Below are positions 1 through 6,643 of a stretch of 9,031 bases of DNA, piece by piece; the stretch's first letter is position 1; each line of letters starts with the position of its first letter. Under the pieces are notes generated by a model. That model had not been told where the DNA came from and ran no database searches. It saw nothing but the letters and a program-made list of their open reading frames with translations. The DNA is from UBA10107 sp964572885 (GTDB taxonomy: Archaea > Nanobdellota > Nanobdellia > Woesearchaeales > UBA10107), in NCBI GenBank assembly GCA_964572885.1, contig CAZNFC010000032.1, forward strand, positions 1 through 9,031. The letters are read 5' to 3'. A program made the translations under genes and the position numbers.

Positions 1-316
1 AAGGAGCCTTAAAACAATCTCCTTTCACGAATTTTGCATCCTTAACATTTAATCTCTTCGCATTCAATTTCGATAATCTCAAAGCTTCATCTGAATTATC
101 CAATCCTACGAATTCCTTTATCTTAGGAGCTATGTACAGAGAAGTTGTGCTTGAGCCGCATCCGAATTCAAGCATCCTTGTATTCTTATTAACATAAGGC
201 TTGAACACATTTTGATACAAAGATTCAGTAAATACGTGTCTCATGTAATCAAGCGACTTCATCAGTAAAGATTTAGTCGTCCATACCCTGTCCCAATCTT
301 TTGCAGTTACTTTCAT
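1..316 (-). CDS. SAM-dependent methyltransferase, class I (C-terminus outside window)
   Basis: Only the first 105 codons are present; the frame is open to the window edge. Reading from the ATG at 316, residues 49-56 are LEFGCGSS, the glycine-rich motif I that binds S-adenosylmethionine. It is followed by an acidic residue after the second strand (GLDNS, D73) and by KGDCF around D100, the usual motif III position. The roughly 45 residues before motif I are typical of small-molecule or glycan methyltransferases. The start codon overlaps the stop of the upstream glycosyltransferase gene as ATGA, so the two are almost certainly co-transcribed and translationally coupled. No separate promoter or clear Shine-Dalgarno sequence is visible. 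The neighbourhood suggests that it methylates a sugar or lipid-linked glycan, but the substrate is not readable from the sequence and the substrate-specific C-terminal half is missing. Confidence 0.85.
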   Translation of the reverse strand, partial: MKVTAKDWDRVWTTKSLLMKSLDYMRHVFTESLYQNVFKPYVNKNTRMLEFGCGSSTTSLYIAPKIKEFVGLDNSDEALRLSKLNAKRLNVKDAKFVKGDCFKAP

Positions 317-999
317 GAAAATAATGATCTGAAATAGTGATAGATCACTTTGCTCCCAAGTTTTGATTTTCCTTTGCTTCTCAGCCCGAAATCATAGTAT
401 ATGCTGAATGTATATGCATTTCTCATATTCTTTAATATATCGAAAAGAACCTTGTATCCGTGCATCTGAAAAGATTTCTTATTTCTTTTGATTATTTCAA
501 CTGCTTTCTTTGTATTCATCCCGAAAAATCCTGACATTATGTCTTTGCAATGCACGTTATGGATGATTAATCTTATATTTCCTGCAAGTGTCGCTGATTT
601 TGACATCATCCTTCTGTGCCATGGCCACGGAACAAGAACCTTTCTTCTTACTCCTACAACAATATCTTCTCCATGATCCAAAGCAGATGCAATCTCCTTT
701 ATCTTTTCAGGAGGATGCTGCAGATCGCCGTCCATGACAACGAAATATTCTGTCTTTGTGTTAAGTATGCCATCAACAATGCTTGCGGTAAGCCCTTTCA
801 CCTTTTGCTTTGATCTGTCAAGGAATATGGTGTTCTTTTTTTTGTACTTTAGAACTATTTGTTTTGTCTTATCTCTTGAACCGTCATCTGAAACTATTGT
901 GTGGATTCCAGGATACATCTTTGTTATTATGTCCAGAACTTGGCCTATATTCTTCTCCTCATTCAGAGTGGGAATAATGACGGTAAATTGCTTATACAT
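313..999 (-). CDS. GT2 glycosyltransferase, dolichyl-phosphate mannose/glucose synthase-like
   Basis: This 228-residue protein has the GT-A fold signatures of the DPM1 branch of family GT2. They are VIIPTLNEEKNI at 7-18, SDDGSRDKT at 37-45 (nucleotide-binding aspartates), and the metal-binding DGD in DGDLQHPPE at 90-98. SGFFGM lies at 156-161, and R207 with GKSKLG at 210-215 matches the R..G.SKLG element near the active site of polyprenol-phosphate sugar synthases. No transmembrane helix or GtrA-like domain follows, so it is probably a soluble or peripheral cytosolic enzyme. The family moves a sugar from GDP- or UDP-sugar to a polyprenyl phosphate. That lipid-phosphate sugar is the donor class used by GT-C enzymes such as the two in this window. 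The sugar is not predictable. Its last bases overlap the methyltransferase start. Confidence 0.88.
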   Translation of the reverse strand: MYKQFTVIIPTLNEEKNIGQVLDIITKMYPGIHTIVSDDGSRDKTKQIVLKYKKKNTIFLDRSKQKVKGLTASIVDGILNTKTEYFVVMDGDLQHPPEKIKEIASALDHGEDIVVGVRRKVLVPWPWHRRMMSKSATLAGNIRLIIHNVHCKDIMSGFFGMNTKKAVEIIKRNKKSFQMHGYKVLFDILKNMRNAYTFSIYYDFGLRSKGKSKLGSKVIYHYFRSLFS

Positions 1000-1024
1000 T
1001 AAGTTTTAACCCCTGAAATTTCTG

Positions 1025-1066
1025 TCATATAGACCTTTATAAATCTGTTGCATGAATCATATAGAC
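1025..1066. repeat. 10-bp direct repeat TCATATAGAC flanking a promoter
   Basis: TCATATAGAC occurs exactly at 1025-1034 and again at 1057-1066, 32 bp apart (about three helical turns). The two copies flank the TATA box of the minus-strand glycosyltransferase unit, and the second copy ends 14 bp before the TATA box of the divergent plus-strand gene. That arrangement suits binding sites for a regulator acting on both promoters. It is seen directly; the function is inferred. Confidence 0.5.
1036..1043 (-). promoter_or_regulatory. TATA box for the GT2-methyltransferase unit
   Basis: TTTATAAA is centred about 40 nt before the ATG at 999, which predicts a start of transcription near 1013 and a leader of roughly 14 nt. 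AGGGG at 1010-1014 on the minus strand could act as a Shine-Dalgarno sequence, although it would sit at the very start of the transcript. Confidence 0.55.
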
Positions 1067-1080
1067 AAAGAGCAAAAACA

Positions 1081-1088
1081 TTTATAAG
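1081..1088 (+). promoter_or_regulatory. TATA box for the GT-C gene, leaderless geometry
   Basis: TTTATAAG, preceded by the purine-rich GAGCAAAAACA that could serve as a BRE, is centred 27-28 nt before the ATG at 1112. This spacing puts the transcription start at or next to the start codon. Confidence 0.7.
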
Positions 1089-1111
1089 TAATCCTCGTTC
1101 TTTTTATCTGC

Positions 1112-2767
1112 ATGTTTGACAAGTCAAAACACATAATCTATGTCCTTGTTTTAGCCTTTCTCATACGTATTTTAGCTGTTAAGCAAACCATATTCGGAGA
1201 TGAGTTCGGTTTCCTTGAAAGCGTAAGGACGATGGGGCCTTACGGTCTTAATCCTGTTACTGTAAGCTCGTATCTTGTTCCGGTGATTCATAAGATTGAA
1301 TCTTCTATTTTCGGATTGAATCCGATTGTGTTCAAGTTCTTTGCGATTGTGTTTGGAACATTGACGATATATTTTGCTTATTTGCTGGCAAAGAGATTAT
1401 TTGATGAGAAAACAGCAATCGTTGCTTCAGTTTTACTCGCATTATGTTCTTATCATATATTCAATTCAACAATAATCGGTTCAGATGAGCCTCATCTATT
1501 GCTTCTTTATACATCAGCACTTTATTTTTATGTAAGATTTTTACAGGAAAAGAAAAACAAATGGTTCTGGACTTCTGGAGTGCTGCTTGGATTATCATTA
1601 TTGGTGAAGCAAAGCGGGTTATTTATTTTACCCATCATCTTCTTTTATGAATTGTATTCTTCAAAGAAATTTATCTCATCAGTAAAGCATTCTGCGTTAT
1701 TGTTGATCATAGGTCTTGCATTCTTTTCTATTTATCCTATATTGTCAATTTTAGCAGGACAGCCTTTCTTTTTACTTGGATTGATGCACACGTTGAACAA
1801 AATCACACAAGTTAATTTCAATCTGTCAATTTTAGCGATACAATATCTGCTTTCAGTAATATGGATGGGGCCTTTGTTGCTTGCGTTCATATTCTTGTCA
1901 TTCAAGGATTTCAAGAAACATTCGTTATTGAGCATATGGACTTGGGTAATATTGTTCGTCTATACTTTCGTAAATACAGAAGCGACAAAGCCATTGGACA
2001 GATATTTCACCATTCTTGCTGTCCCTCTTTGCATCATCGGTGCTAAATGGATATCTGATTTCAAATTGAATAAGATTGAATGGAAGAAAGTAGGAATATG
2101 GCTGGTTATCGGAATAATAGCTCTCTTTGTTATTAACAATCTGAATGGAGATTATCTCTCATTCTATCCTAAAGAAGCATATTTAGAGAAAGCTAAAAGT
2201 TTAGACTTTAATTTCTTCATACCTGTAAGCGGAGGATCAGGTCCAATTGGATTCTATCTTAATGCAATGTTCATTGTTACTGCGTTTGTTGTTGGCTTAT
2301 TATTATTTGCATCAACATTAAAGAAATGGAGATATTCAAGGTTGTGTTTGATTGCTTTCCTTGGATTAGGCATTGCATATAACGTTGTTTTAACAAGCGA
2401 ACATTTATTCTCTCCTTCAAATCCTAATATAGACAAAGCGAATAAGGAATTGATTGACTTTGCAAAGAGCAATCAATTGAAAGAACCGATATTCGTATTC
2501 AGGAATCCTGCTTATTTGTATTATTTAGGAGCTAATTATGGGGGGCCTTACAAGAATATCACAATCCTTGACTATTATATCTTTGACAGGCTTGACATAG
2601 AGAAAGAGATAAAAGATAAAAAACCCACAGTATTGGTCGTTGATTTCCCTAAGATAAACAGGAATATTGATTTCTGGAAAGTATTGCAGAGATGCAGGAC
2701 ATTAAAAGAATTTTCTGACAAAGGAGTCAAGCTTGCGTATGCGCTTGACTGCTCGAGCCTTTCTTGA
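1112..2767 (+). CDS. GT-C membrane glycosyltransferase, PMT/ArnT (GT39/GT83)-like
   Basis: The 551-residue protein has a short cytosolic N-terminus, one helix at about 8-24, and then the acidic loop motif GDEF with D30-E31. That loop is where PMT and ArnT enzymes carry the catalytic Asp. A run of hydrophobic segments follows, including GLSLLVKQSGLFILP at 160-174 (typical of the PMT_2 domain) and KPLDRYFTILAVP at 293-305, matching the conserved RY-before-helix element. After the last helices (to about 425) a soluble outer-face domain of about 125 residues ends the protein. Such enzymes transfer a sugar from a polyprenyl-phosphate donor to protein, lipid or glycan on the extracellular side. The divergent GT2 gene could make the donor. 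The first ATG fits the TATA spacing. Its last 41 bp overlap the end of the convergent flippase gene. The acceptor is unknown. Confidence 0.85.
   Translation: MFDKSKHIIYVLVLAFLIRILAVKQTIFGDEFGFLESVRTMGPYGLNPVTVSSYLVPVIHKIESSIFGLNPIVFKFFAIVFGTLTIYFAYLLAKRLFDEKTAIVASVLLALCSYHIFNSTIIGSDEPHLLLLYTSALYFYVRFLQEKKNKWFWTSGVLLGLSLLVKQSGLFILPIIFFYELYSSKKFISSVKHSALLLIIGLAFFSIYPILSILAGQPFFLLGLMHTLNKITQVNFNLSILAIQYLLSVIWMGPLLLAFIFLSFKDFKKHSLLSIWTWVILFVYTFVNTEATKPLDRYFTILAVPLCIIGAKWISDFKLNKIEWKKVGIWLVIGIIALFVINNLNGDYLSFYPKEAYLEKAKSLDFNFFIPVSGGSGPIGFYLNAMFIVTAFVVGLLLFASTLKKWRYSRLCLIAFLGLGIAYNVVLTSEHLFSPSNPNIDKANKELIDFAKSNQLKEPIFVFRNPAYLYYLGANYGGPYKNITILDYYIFDRLDIEKEIKDKKPTVLVVDFPKINRNIDFWKVLQRCRTLKEFSDKGVKLAYALDCSSLS
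2725..2750. other. Inverted repeat in the convergent gene overlap, possible hairpin
   Basis: Perfect 8-bp arms AGTCAAGC (2725-2732) and GCTTGACT (2743-2750) enclose a 10-nt loop in which a further GC/GC pair could form. The element lies where the 3' ends of the GT-C and flippase genes overlap and codes for both C-termini. A palindrome GCTCGAGC follows at 2751-2758. It may halt or protect both transcripts, but no strong T-run follows on either strand, so a terminator role is a guess. Confidence 0.4.
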
Positions 2768-4004
2768 TTAAAAATATGCTTAGTATCGCAAAGATATAGA
2801 CTGCCAATACTCTTGCAATTATCGCTCCCTGAAGAGTCCTTGTGAAATATACTATTCCTGCAAACAAAATAGTGTTCAGTATGTAGAATCCGTTGTAAAA
2901 GTAGAAATAAGTCTTTGTTCTCTTCTGGGATAAAAGCCAGTTGTTGAATATCTTCCATGCGAAACTTGCCGGGAGCATCAATGCATACATCTGACTTAAT
3001 CTTATGCTGTCTATGTATTGATTTCCATAAAGCAAATGTATTGCAAAAGGAATACCGATTATTGTAGCAGCAACAACAAACACAAAGAAGAGGATAAGCC
3101 ACCACTTGAAAAGCTTCTTAAGAATTTCTTTTTGTGGTAAATCAACTAACTTCTTGAATGCGACTGTATTCATCAGATTAAGAAATCCGTCAATTGTGTC
3201 AGGGATGACTGTTGCAATTACGTAAACTGCCAACGCTTCGACTCCAAGAAAAGCAGGAAGTATAAGCCTGTCTATCTGTAAAACAGCTTTCGGTACGAGA
3301 TTTATCCAAGTAAGATTCATTCCGTATTTGTTTGCTTCTTTGTCAACATCGCCTTTAAGTCTTTTTTTTCTGAATTCCAAGTAATTTGCTATGTTCACCA
3401 ACACATACACAAGATAGTAAACAAGAACGACATATATGAAATCTGGTTTTATGAAAAGAATTGCAAGGATTGCTATAGTAGTTGCCAATCTTTCTGTTAT
3501 CAGGTAATAATTGCTCTTTGAGAAGTTTCCTCTTCCTGCAAAAAATGAACTCAGTAATCCATCCCAGAACGTGAAAGGAAAAGCTATCCCAGTTATCACG
3601 AAAGCTATTGCAAATGATACATCGCTTCTTATGAAGTAGAAATAACCTGCAGTGCCTAAAAGAGCAGCGCTTCCTAACAGACTCCACTTATACTTCTGCT
3701 TTGATATCATCCATATTGTCTTTTCATATCCTCTGCTTACAGACTGGACTAAAGCAGTATTTGATCCAGGGAGCAAAGCGATGCTGAAAGTGGCGACCAT
3801 TGCAAGAACAAACTGATACTTTCCGTACAGTGCCTTTGTTCCCAAATGAGCGAAAGCGACTGAAACAGCTATACCTGTAAGGATGATCAAGATCTGCATC
3901 ACCATCATCCAGAATCCTCCCTTGAAGAAATAGACGTTATCAACTCCTGTTATCTTCTGGGTATATCTCAAGAAATCATAGAACTTAGAGGTTAACTTTT
4001 TCAT
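2727..4004 (-). CDS. Wzx-like polysaccharide/lipid-linked glycan flippase
   Basis: A 425-residue polytopic membrane protein with about twelve hydrophobic segments between residues 31 and 413, cytosolic basic ends, and the layout of the MOP-superfamily RfbX/Wzx exporters. It has the typical N-terminal pattern LGTKALYGKYQFVLA at 54-68 in the first loop and second helix, and QIDRLILPAFLG at 243-254 near the middle, matching the charged QxDR element common in this family. The family moves undecaprenyl- or dolichol-linked oligosaccharide from the inner to the outer leaflet. Here it would deliver glycan built in the cytosol to the outward-facing GT-C enzymes. The ATG at 4004 sits 27 nt from a TATA box. 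The C-terminal tail (KKGSSSQAHTQA) lies in the 41-bp overlap with the convergent GT-C gene. It could instead belong to another MOP-superfamily branch, but the setting favours glycan export. Confidence 0.87.
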   Translation of the reverse strand: MKKLTSKFYDFLRYTQKITGVDNVYFFKGGFWMMVMQILIILTGIAVSVAFAHLGTKALYGKYQFVLAMVATFSIALLPGSNTALVQSVSRGYEKTIWMISKQKYKWSLLGSAALLGTAGYFYFIRSDVSFAIAFVITGIAFPFTFWDGLLSSFFAGRGNFSKSNYYLITERLATTIAILAILFIKPDFIYVVLVYYLVYVLVNIANYLEFRKKRLKGDVDKEANKYGMNLTWINLVPKAVLQIDRLILPAFLGVEALAVYVIATVIPDTIDGFLNLMNTVAFKKLVDLPQKEILKKLFKWWLILFFVFVVAATIIGIPFAIHLLYGNQYIDSIRLSQMYALMLPASFAWKIFNNWLLSQKRTKTYFYFYNGFYILNTILFAGIVYFTRTLQGAIIARVLAVYIFAILSIFLIKKGSSSQAHTQA

Positions 4005-4026
4005 TGATTAGCTACAACAACTGTGA

Positions 4027-4035
4027 TTTTTAAAG
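4027..4035 (-). promoter_or_regulatory. TATA box for the flippase gene, leaderless geometry
   Basis: On the minus strand CTTTAAAAA, preceded by AATAAG, is centred 27 nt before the ATG at 4004. This matches the spacing seen at 1081 and 5507. Confidence 0.65.
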
Positions 4036-4046
4036 CTTATTAATGA

Positions 4047-4101
4047 CACAGGTACTTTTAGAGCATAATCTTTATATATGGTCTTTGGGAAGTATCCTGT
4101 G
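4047..4101. repeat. Inverted repeat flanking the CMP-sugar synthetase TATA box
   Basis: CACAGGTACT (4047-4056) and AGTATCCTGTG (4091-4101) are inverted copies apart from one inserted base. Their midpoint at 4074 coincides with the TATA box at 4071-4078. This could be an operator pair, or chance in an AT-rich spacer. The right copy overlaps the predicted transcription start. Confidence 0.3.
4071..4078 (+). promoter_or_regulatory. TATA box for the CMP-sugar synthetase gene
   Basis: TTTATATA is centred 34-35 nt before the ATG at 4109, giving a predicted leader of about 8 nt that contains TGGGG. This placement decides the start codon. An upstream in-frame ATG at 4043 would lie before the TATA box and so outside the transcript. 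Confidence 0.65.
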
Positions 4102-4108
4102 GGGAAAA

Positions 4109-4831
4109 ATGAAAATATTAGCAGTAATACCTGCACGCGGCGGTTCGAAAGGAGTTCCTGGAAAGAATATCAAAACATTAGCTGGAAAGCCTTTGATTGC
4201 ATGGACTATCGAGGCCGCTAAAAAATCTAAATACATTACCAAAGTAATCGTTTCGACAGATGACAAAGAAATTTCTGATGTTGCAAAAAAATATGGCGCA
4301 GAAGTTCCATTCCTTCGTCCAAAAGAAATATCTGGAGATTTAGCTACTGATGTAGAATTCTTGACTCACGCATTAGATTTCTTGAAAAAAGAAGAAGGTT
4401 ATGAACCTGAGATTATTTTACGTCTTCCTCCGACATCTCCATTAAGAACCGCGTTACATATAGATGAAGGAATAAAGGTATTGATTGATAATAAGGATGC
4501 GGATGCAGTCCGTCCAATTACAGAAGCTCCAAAACATCCTTACAAAATGTGGAGAATAGCTAAGGATGGAAAATATCTCGAGCCATTCCTTCCAAAATCA
4601 TTTACACAAATGGATGAGCCATATAATTTACCTCGTCAAATGCTGCCAAAAGCATATGTCCATACTGGAGCGATGGATATAATGAGACTCAAAACTATAC
4701 GTATCCTAAAATCGACATCAGGAAAGAAACTTGCATATTTCTTTATGAAGCCGGAAGATTCAGTCAATATAGACAGCATGATTGACTTTAAGATGGCAGA
4801 ACTTTTGATTGAAGAAAGAAAAAAGAATTGA
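4109..4831 (+). CDS. neuA: CMP-sialic/nonulosonic acid synthetase (acylneuraminate cytidylyltransferase family)
   Basis: From the ATG at 4109 the protein is 240 residues, close to the 220-240 usual for NeuA. IPARGGSKGVPGKNIK at 7-22 is the CTP-binding signature, STDD at 49-52 follows the second strand, and LRLPPTSPLRT at 104-114 matches the family's QPTSPLR element. HTGAMDIM at 185-192 and EDSVNIDSMIDF at 216-227 are the late conserved blocks. The enzyme joins CTP to an acidic sugar (Neu5Ac, legionaminic, pseudaminic or Kdn/Kdo type) to make the CMP donor. Two family residues differ: the Gln of QPTSPLR is Pro107, and the first Asp of the metal-binding DID is Asn220. The natural sugar may therefore not be Neu5Ac. 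Six of ten arginine codons are CGN, unlike the neighbours. A HAD phosphatase gene follows 4 nt later. No NeuB is present here. Confidence 0.88.
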   Translation: MKILAVIPARGGSKGVPGKNIKTLAGKPLIAWTIEAAKKSKYITKVIVSTDDKEISDVAKKYGAEVPFLRPKEISGDLATDVEFLTHALDFLKKEEGYEPEIILRLPPTSPLRTALHIDEGIKVLIDNKDADAVRPITEAPKHPYKMWRIAKDGKYLEPFLPKSFTQMDEPYNLPRQMLPKAYVHTGAMDIMRLKTIRILKSTSGKKLAYFFMKPEDSVNIDSMIDFKMAELLIEERKKN

Positions 4832-4835
4832 TTCT

Positions 4836-5489
4836 ATGACATTAAAAGCAGTTATTTTTGATATGGATGGAGTTCTTGTAAATACGGAAGCTGTTAAATT
4901 TCATGTGTACAAAGAAGTATTCAGAAGAAAGTTCGGTGTTGAAATAAAAGAGACTACAGAAAGGCTGGGAAAAGATGAAGCTGAAGTTATGCAGATGTTT
5001 CTTGATAAAAATAAATTGAGAGGAGATTCAAAAGAGCTTGTAAAAGAGAAAAATAATTTATACTATCAGACTATTCCTGAAGGCGTAATGCTTGTGAGGG
5101 GTGTAAGGGAGTTCATAAATAGTTTAAGTGAAAGGTGTGTAATTATGGCGGTTGCAACAACATCTGAAAAGAAATCAGCAGATATTCTTCTATCAAGTTT
5201 TGATCTGAAGAAGTTCTTTGATGTCATATTAACAAAGGAAGATGTAGTTCACCATAAACCACATCCTGATGTTTATATTAAGACGGCAAAGAAATTAGGT
5301 GTTGAACCTAACGATTGTGTTGTCATTGAAGATGCTCCTGCAGGAATAGAATCCGCACATGGCGCAGGAATGAAATGCATAGCAATAACGACATCAGCTA
5401 AAAGAGAAAAATTATCTAAAGCAGACTTAATTATCGATAAATTCAGCGAGTTAAATTTTCATGTCTTGGAAAAAGTAGATAGAATATAG
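4836..5489 (+). CDS. HAD-superfamily phosphatase, beta-phosphoglucomutase-like (C1 cap)
   Basis: A 217-residue protein with all four HAD motifs. IFDMDGVL at 7-14 gives nucleophile D9 and acid/base D11, ATTS at 107-110 is motif II, K141 in KPHPDVY is motif III, and VIEDAPAGI at 163-171 with E165-D166 binds Mg. A helical C1 cap lies between residues 15 and 85. These positions match beta-phosphoglucomutase and the NANP/Gph-type sugar phosphatases. It sits 4 nt after the synthetase stop with no promoter of its own, so the two are co-transcribed. In sialic and Kdn pathways a HAD enzyme removes the 9-phosphate before CMP activation, and that is the likely job here by inference. A sugar phosphomutase role is the main alternative. 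A TTG at 4809 is in frame but would add nine residues before the conserved N-terminus, so the ATG is preferred. Confidence 0.85.
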   Translation: MTLKAVIFDMDGVLVNTEAVKFHVYKEVFRRKFGVEIKETTERLGKDEAEVMQMFLDKNKLRGDSKELVKEKNNLYYQTIPEGVMLVRGVREFINSLSERCVIMAVATTSEKKSADILLSSFDLKKFFDVILTKEDVVHHKPHPDVYIKTAKKLGVEPNDCVVIEDAPAGIESAHGAGMKCIAITTSAKREKLSKADLIIDKFSELNFHVLEKVDRI

Positions 5490-5506
5490 ATATTAGGTAG
5501 CAAAGC

Positions 5507-5514
5507 TTTAAATA
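5507..5514 (+). promoter_or_regulatory. TATA box for the oxidoreductase gene, leaderless geometry
   Basis: TTTAAATA within AAAGCTTTAAATATC lies in the 47-bp gap after the HAD gene. It is centred 26-27 nt before the ATG at 5537 but only about 17 nt before the ATG at 5528. This supports 5537 as the real start and gives the gene its own promoter. Confidence 0.65.
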
Positions 5515-5536
5515 TCGCTTAAAGTCAATGATCAAT

Positions 5537-6643
5537 ATGTATAAAGTAAAGATATTCGGAGCAGGTTCTATTGGAAATCATTTAGCTAATGCATGCAGAA
5601 CTATGGGCTGGGATGTAACAATATGCGACATGGATCCTAAAGCTTTGGAAAGAACAAAAAATGAAATTTATCCTCAAAGATATGGAGCATGGGATAATAA
5701 TATCAAACTATGCACATTATCAGAAGCACCAATCAACGGATTTGATATTGTCATAATAGGAACTCCTCCTCACACTCATACCGATATAGCGATAAGCGTC
5801 CTAAAGAATGAAAAACCTAAACTATTGCAGATAGAAAAGCCGTTGTGCACTCCTACTTTGGATAAAGCGCAGGAACTTTACGAATTAGCGAAAAACTCTA
5901 AAACAGTCGTTTTAACAGGATTTAATCATACTGTTGGTAAAAATACAGAAGAGGCAGAAAAATTACTAAAACAAAACATAATCGGTAACTGCTTAACGAT
6001 CCACTCAGCAACAATGGAATATTGGGGAGGAATCTTCAAGGCCCATCCGTGGCTTTCAGGTCCTCAGGATACTTACTTAGGATATTATTTGAAAGGCGGT
6101 GGTGCATCAGGAGAACATTCTCATGCAGCAAACATGTGGCAGCATCTTGCACATGTATTGAACTTAGGAAGGGTTGTTGAAGTAACTGCAACGATGGATA
6201 TGGTTAAAGAAGGAAAAGTTGAGTATGACAGGAACTGCAATATTTCAGTCAAGACAGACAAAGGATTCTACGGAACGATAGTCCAGGATGTAATAACAGA
6301 ACCTGTAAAGAAATTCGCAAGAATACAAGGAGAAAATGGATTCATCGAATGGCATGTTGGTTATGATTCAACAGGAGATGCCGTATTGCATCAGCAAAAA
6401 GGAAAATCGTTAGAAACTATACACATTCCAAAGAAAAGACCGGATGATTTCAAGAGAGAAGTTGAACATTTCGATGCAATCTTGAAAGGAAAAGTAAAAC
6501 CTGAACACTCTCCTTTGATAATCGAAAGAGGAATGGATACTATGATGGTTCTTGCAGCTGCACATCTCTCAAGACAGCAGAAAAGAACAATGAAGATTGA
6601 TTATTCTAAGGGATATAATTCAAGCTCAATAAGTCCTGCTTAA
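5537..6643 (+). CDS. Gfo/Idh/MocA-family NAD(P)-dependent oxidoreductase
   Basis: A 368-residue enzyme beginning with a Rossmann strand and GAGSIG at 8-13 for dinucleotide binding. GTPPHTHTDIAISVL follows at 75-89, with the family's EKP motif at 100-102 (IEKPLC). The C-terminal alpha/beta domain carries GGGASGEHSHAANMW at 187-201, where most relatives have GGGxxxDxxxH. Here the Asp is Glu193, with two histidines at 194 and 196. Members oxidise or reduce a hydroxyl or keto group on a sugar or inositol. Placed behind the CMP-sugar synthetase and phosphatase, it probably modifies the same sugar or its precursor, as oxidoreductases do in legionaminic and related pathways; this is inference. The ATG at 5528 is three codons earlier but too near the TATA box. 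The stop codon shares bases with that of the convergent SGNH gene. Confidence 0.87.
   Translation: MYKVKIFGAGSIGNHLANACRTMGWDVTICDMDPKALERTKNEIYPQRYGAWDNNIKLCTLSEAPINGFDIVIIGTPPHTHTDIAISVLKNEKPKLLQIEKPLCTPTLDKAQELYELAKNSKTVVLTGFNHTVGKNTEEAEKLLKQNIIGNCLTIHSATMEYWGGIFKAHPWLSGPQDTYLGYYLKGGGASGEHSHAANMWQHLAHVLNLGRVVEVTATMDMVKEGKVEYDRNCNISVKTDKGFYGTIVQDVITEPVKKFARIQGENGFIEWHVGYDSTGDAVLHQQKGKSLETIHIPKKRPDDFKREVEHFDAILKGKVKPEHSPLIIERGMDTMMVLAAAHLSRQQKRTMKIDYSKGYNSSSISPA

Noticed and set aside
336..349. Inverted repeat AGTGA-TAGA-TCACT near the GT2 gene end
   Set aside because: Only 5-bp arms inside coding sequence; too weak to call a regulatory hairpin.
734..1009. 91-codon plus-strand open frame opposite the GT2 gene
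   Set aside because: Antisense to conserved GT2 motifs, with no promoter of its own and no family resemblance.
1234..2549. GGGGCCTT found three times in the GT-C gene (1234, 1867, 2542)
   Set aside because: Each encodes Gly-Pro in frame with GGG-CCT codons at unrelated positions; best explained by codon choice.
2575..3105. 176-codon open frame on the minus strand inside the GT-C/flippase region
   Set aside because: Cysteine-rich low-quality translation in another frame of the flippase gene, with no domain resemblance; a shadow frame.
3355..3687. 110-codon minus-strand open frame inside the flippase gene
   Set aside because: Out-of-frame shadow with no recognisable motif, fully within a convincing membrane protein gene.
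4043..4108. 22-codon N-terminal extension of the CMP-sugar synthetase from an earlier in-frame ATG
   Set aside because: It spans the TATA box, would precede the transcript start, and adds residues before the conserved family N-terminus.
4809..4835. TTG start for the HAD gene overlapping the synthetase gene
   Set aside because: It adds nine lysine-rich residues before the normal family start. The ATG at 4836 is 4 nt after the upstream stop.
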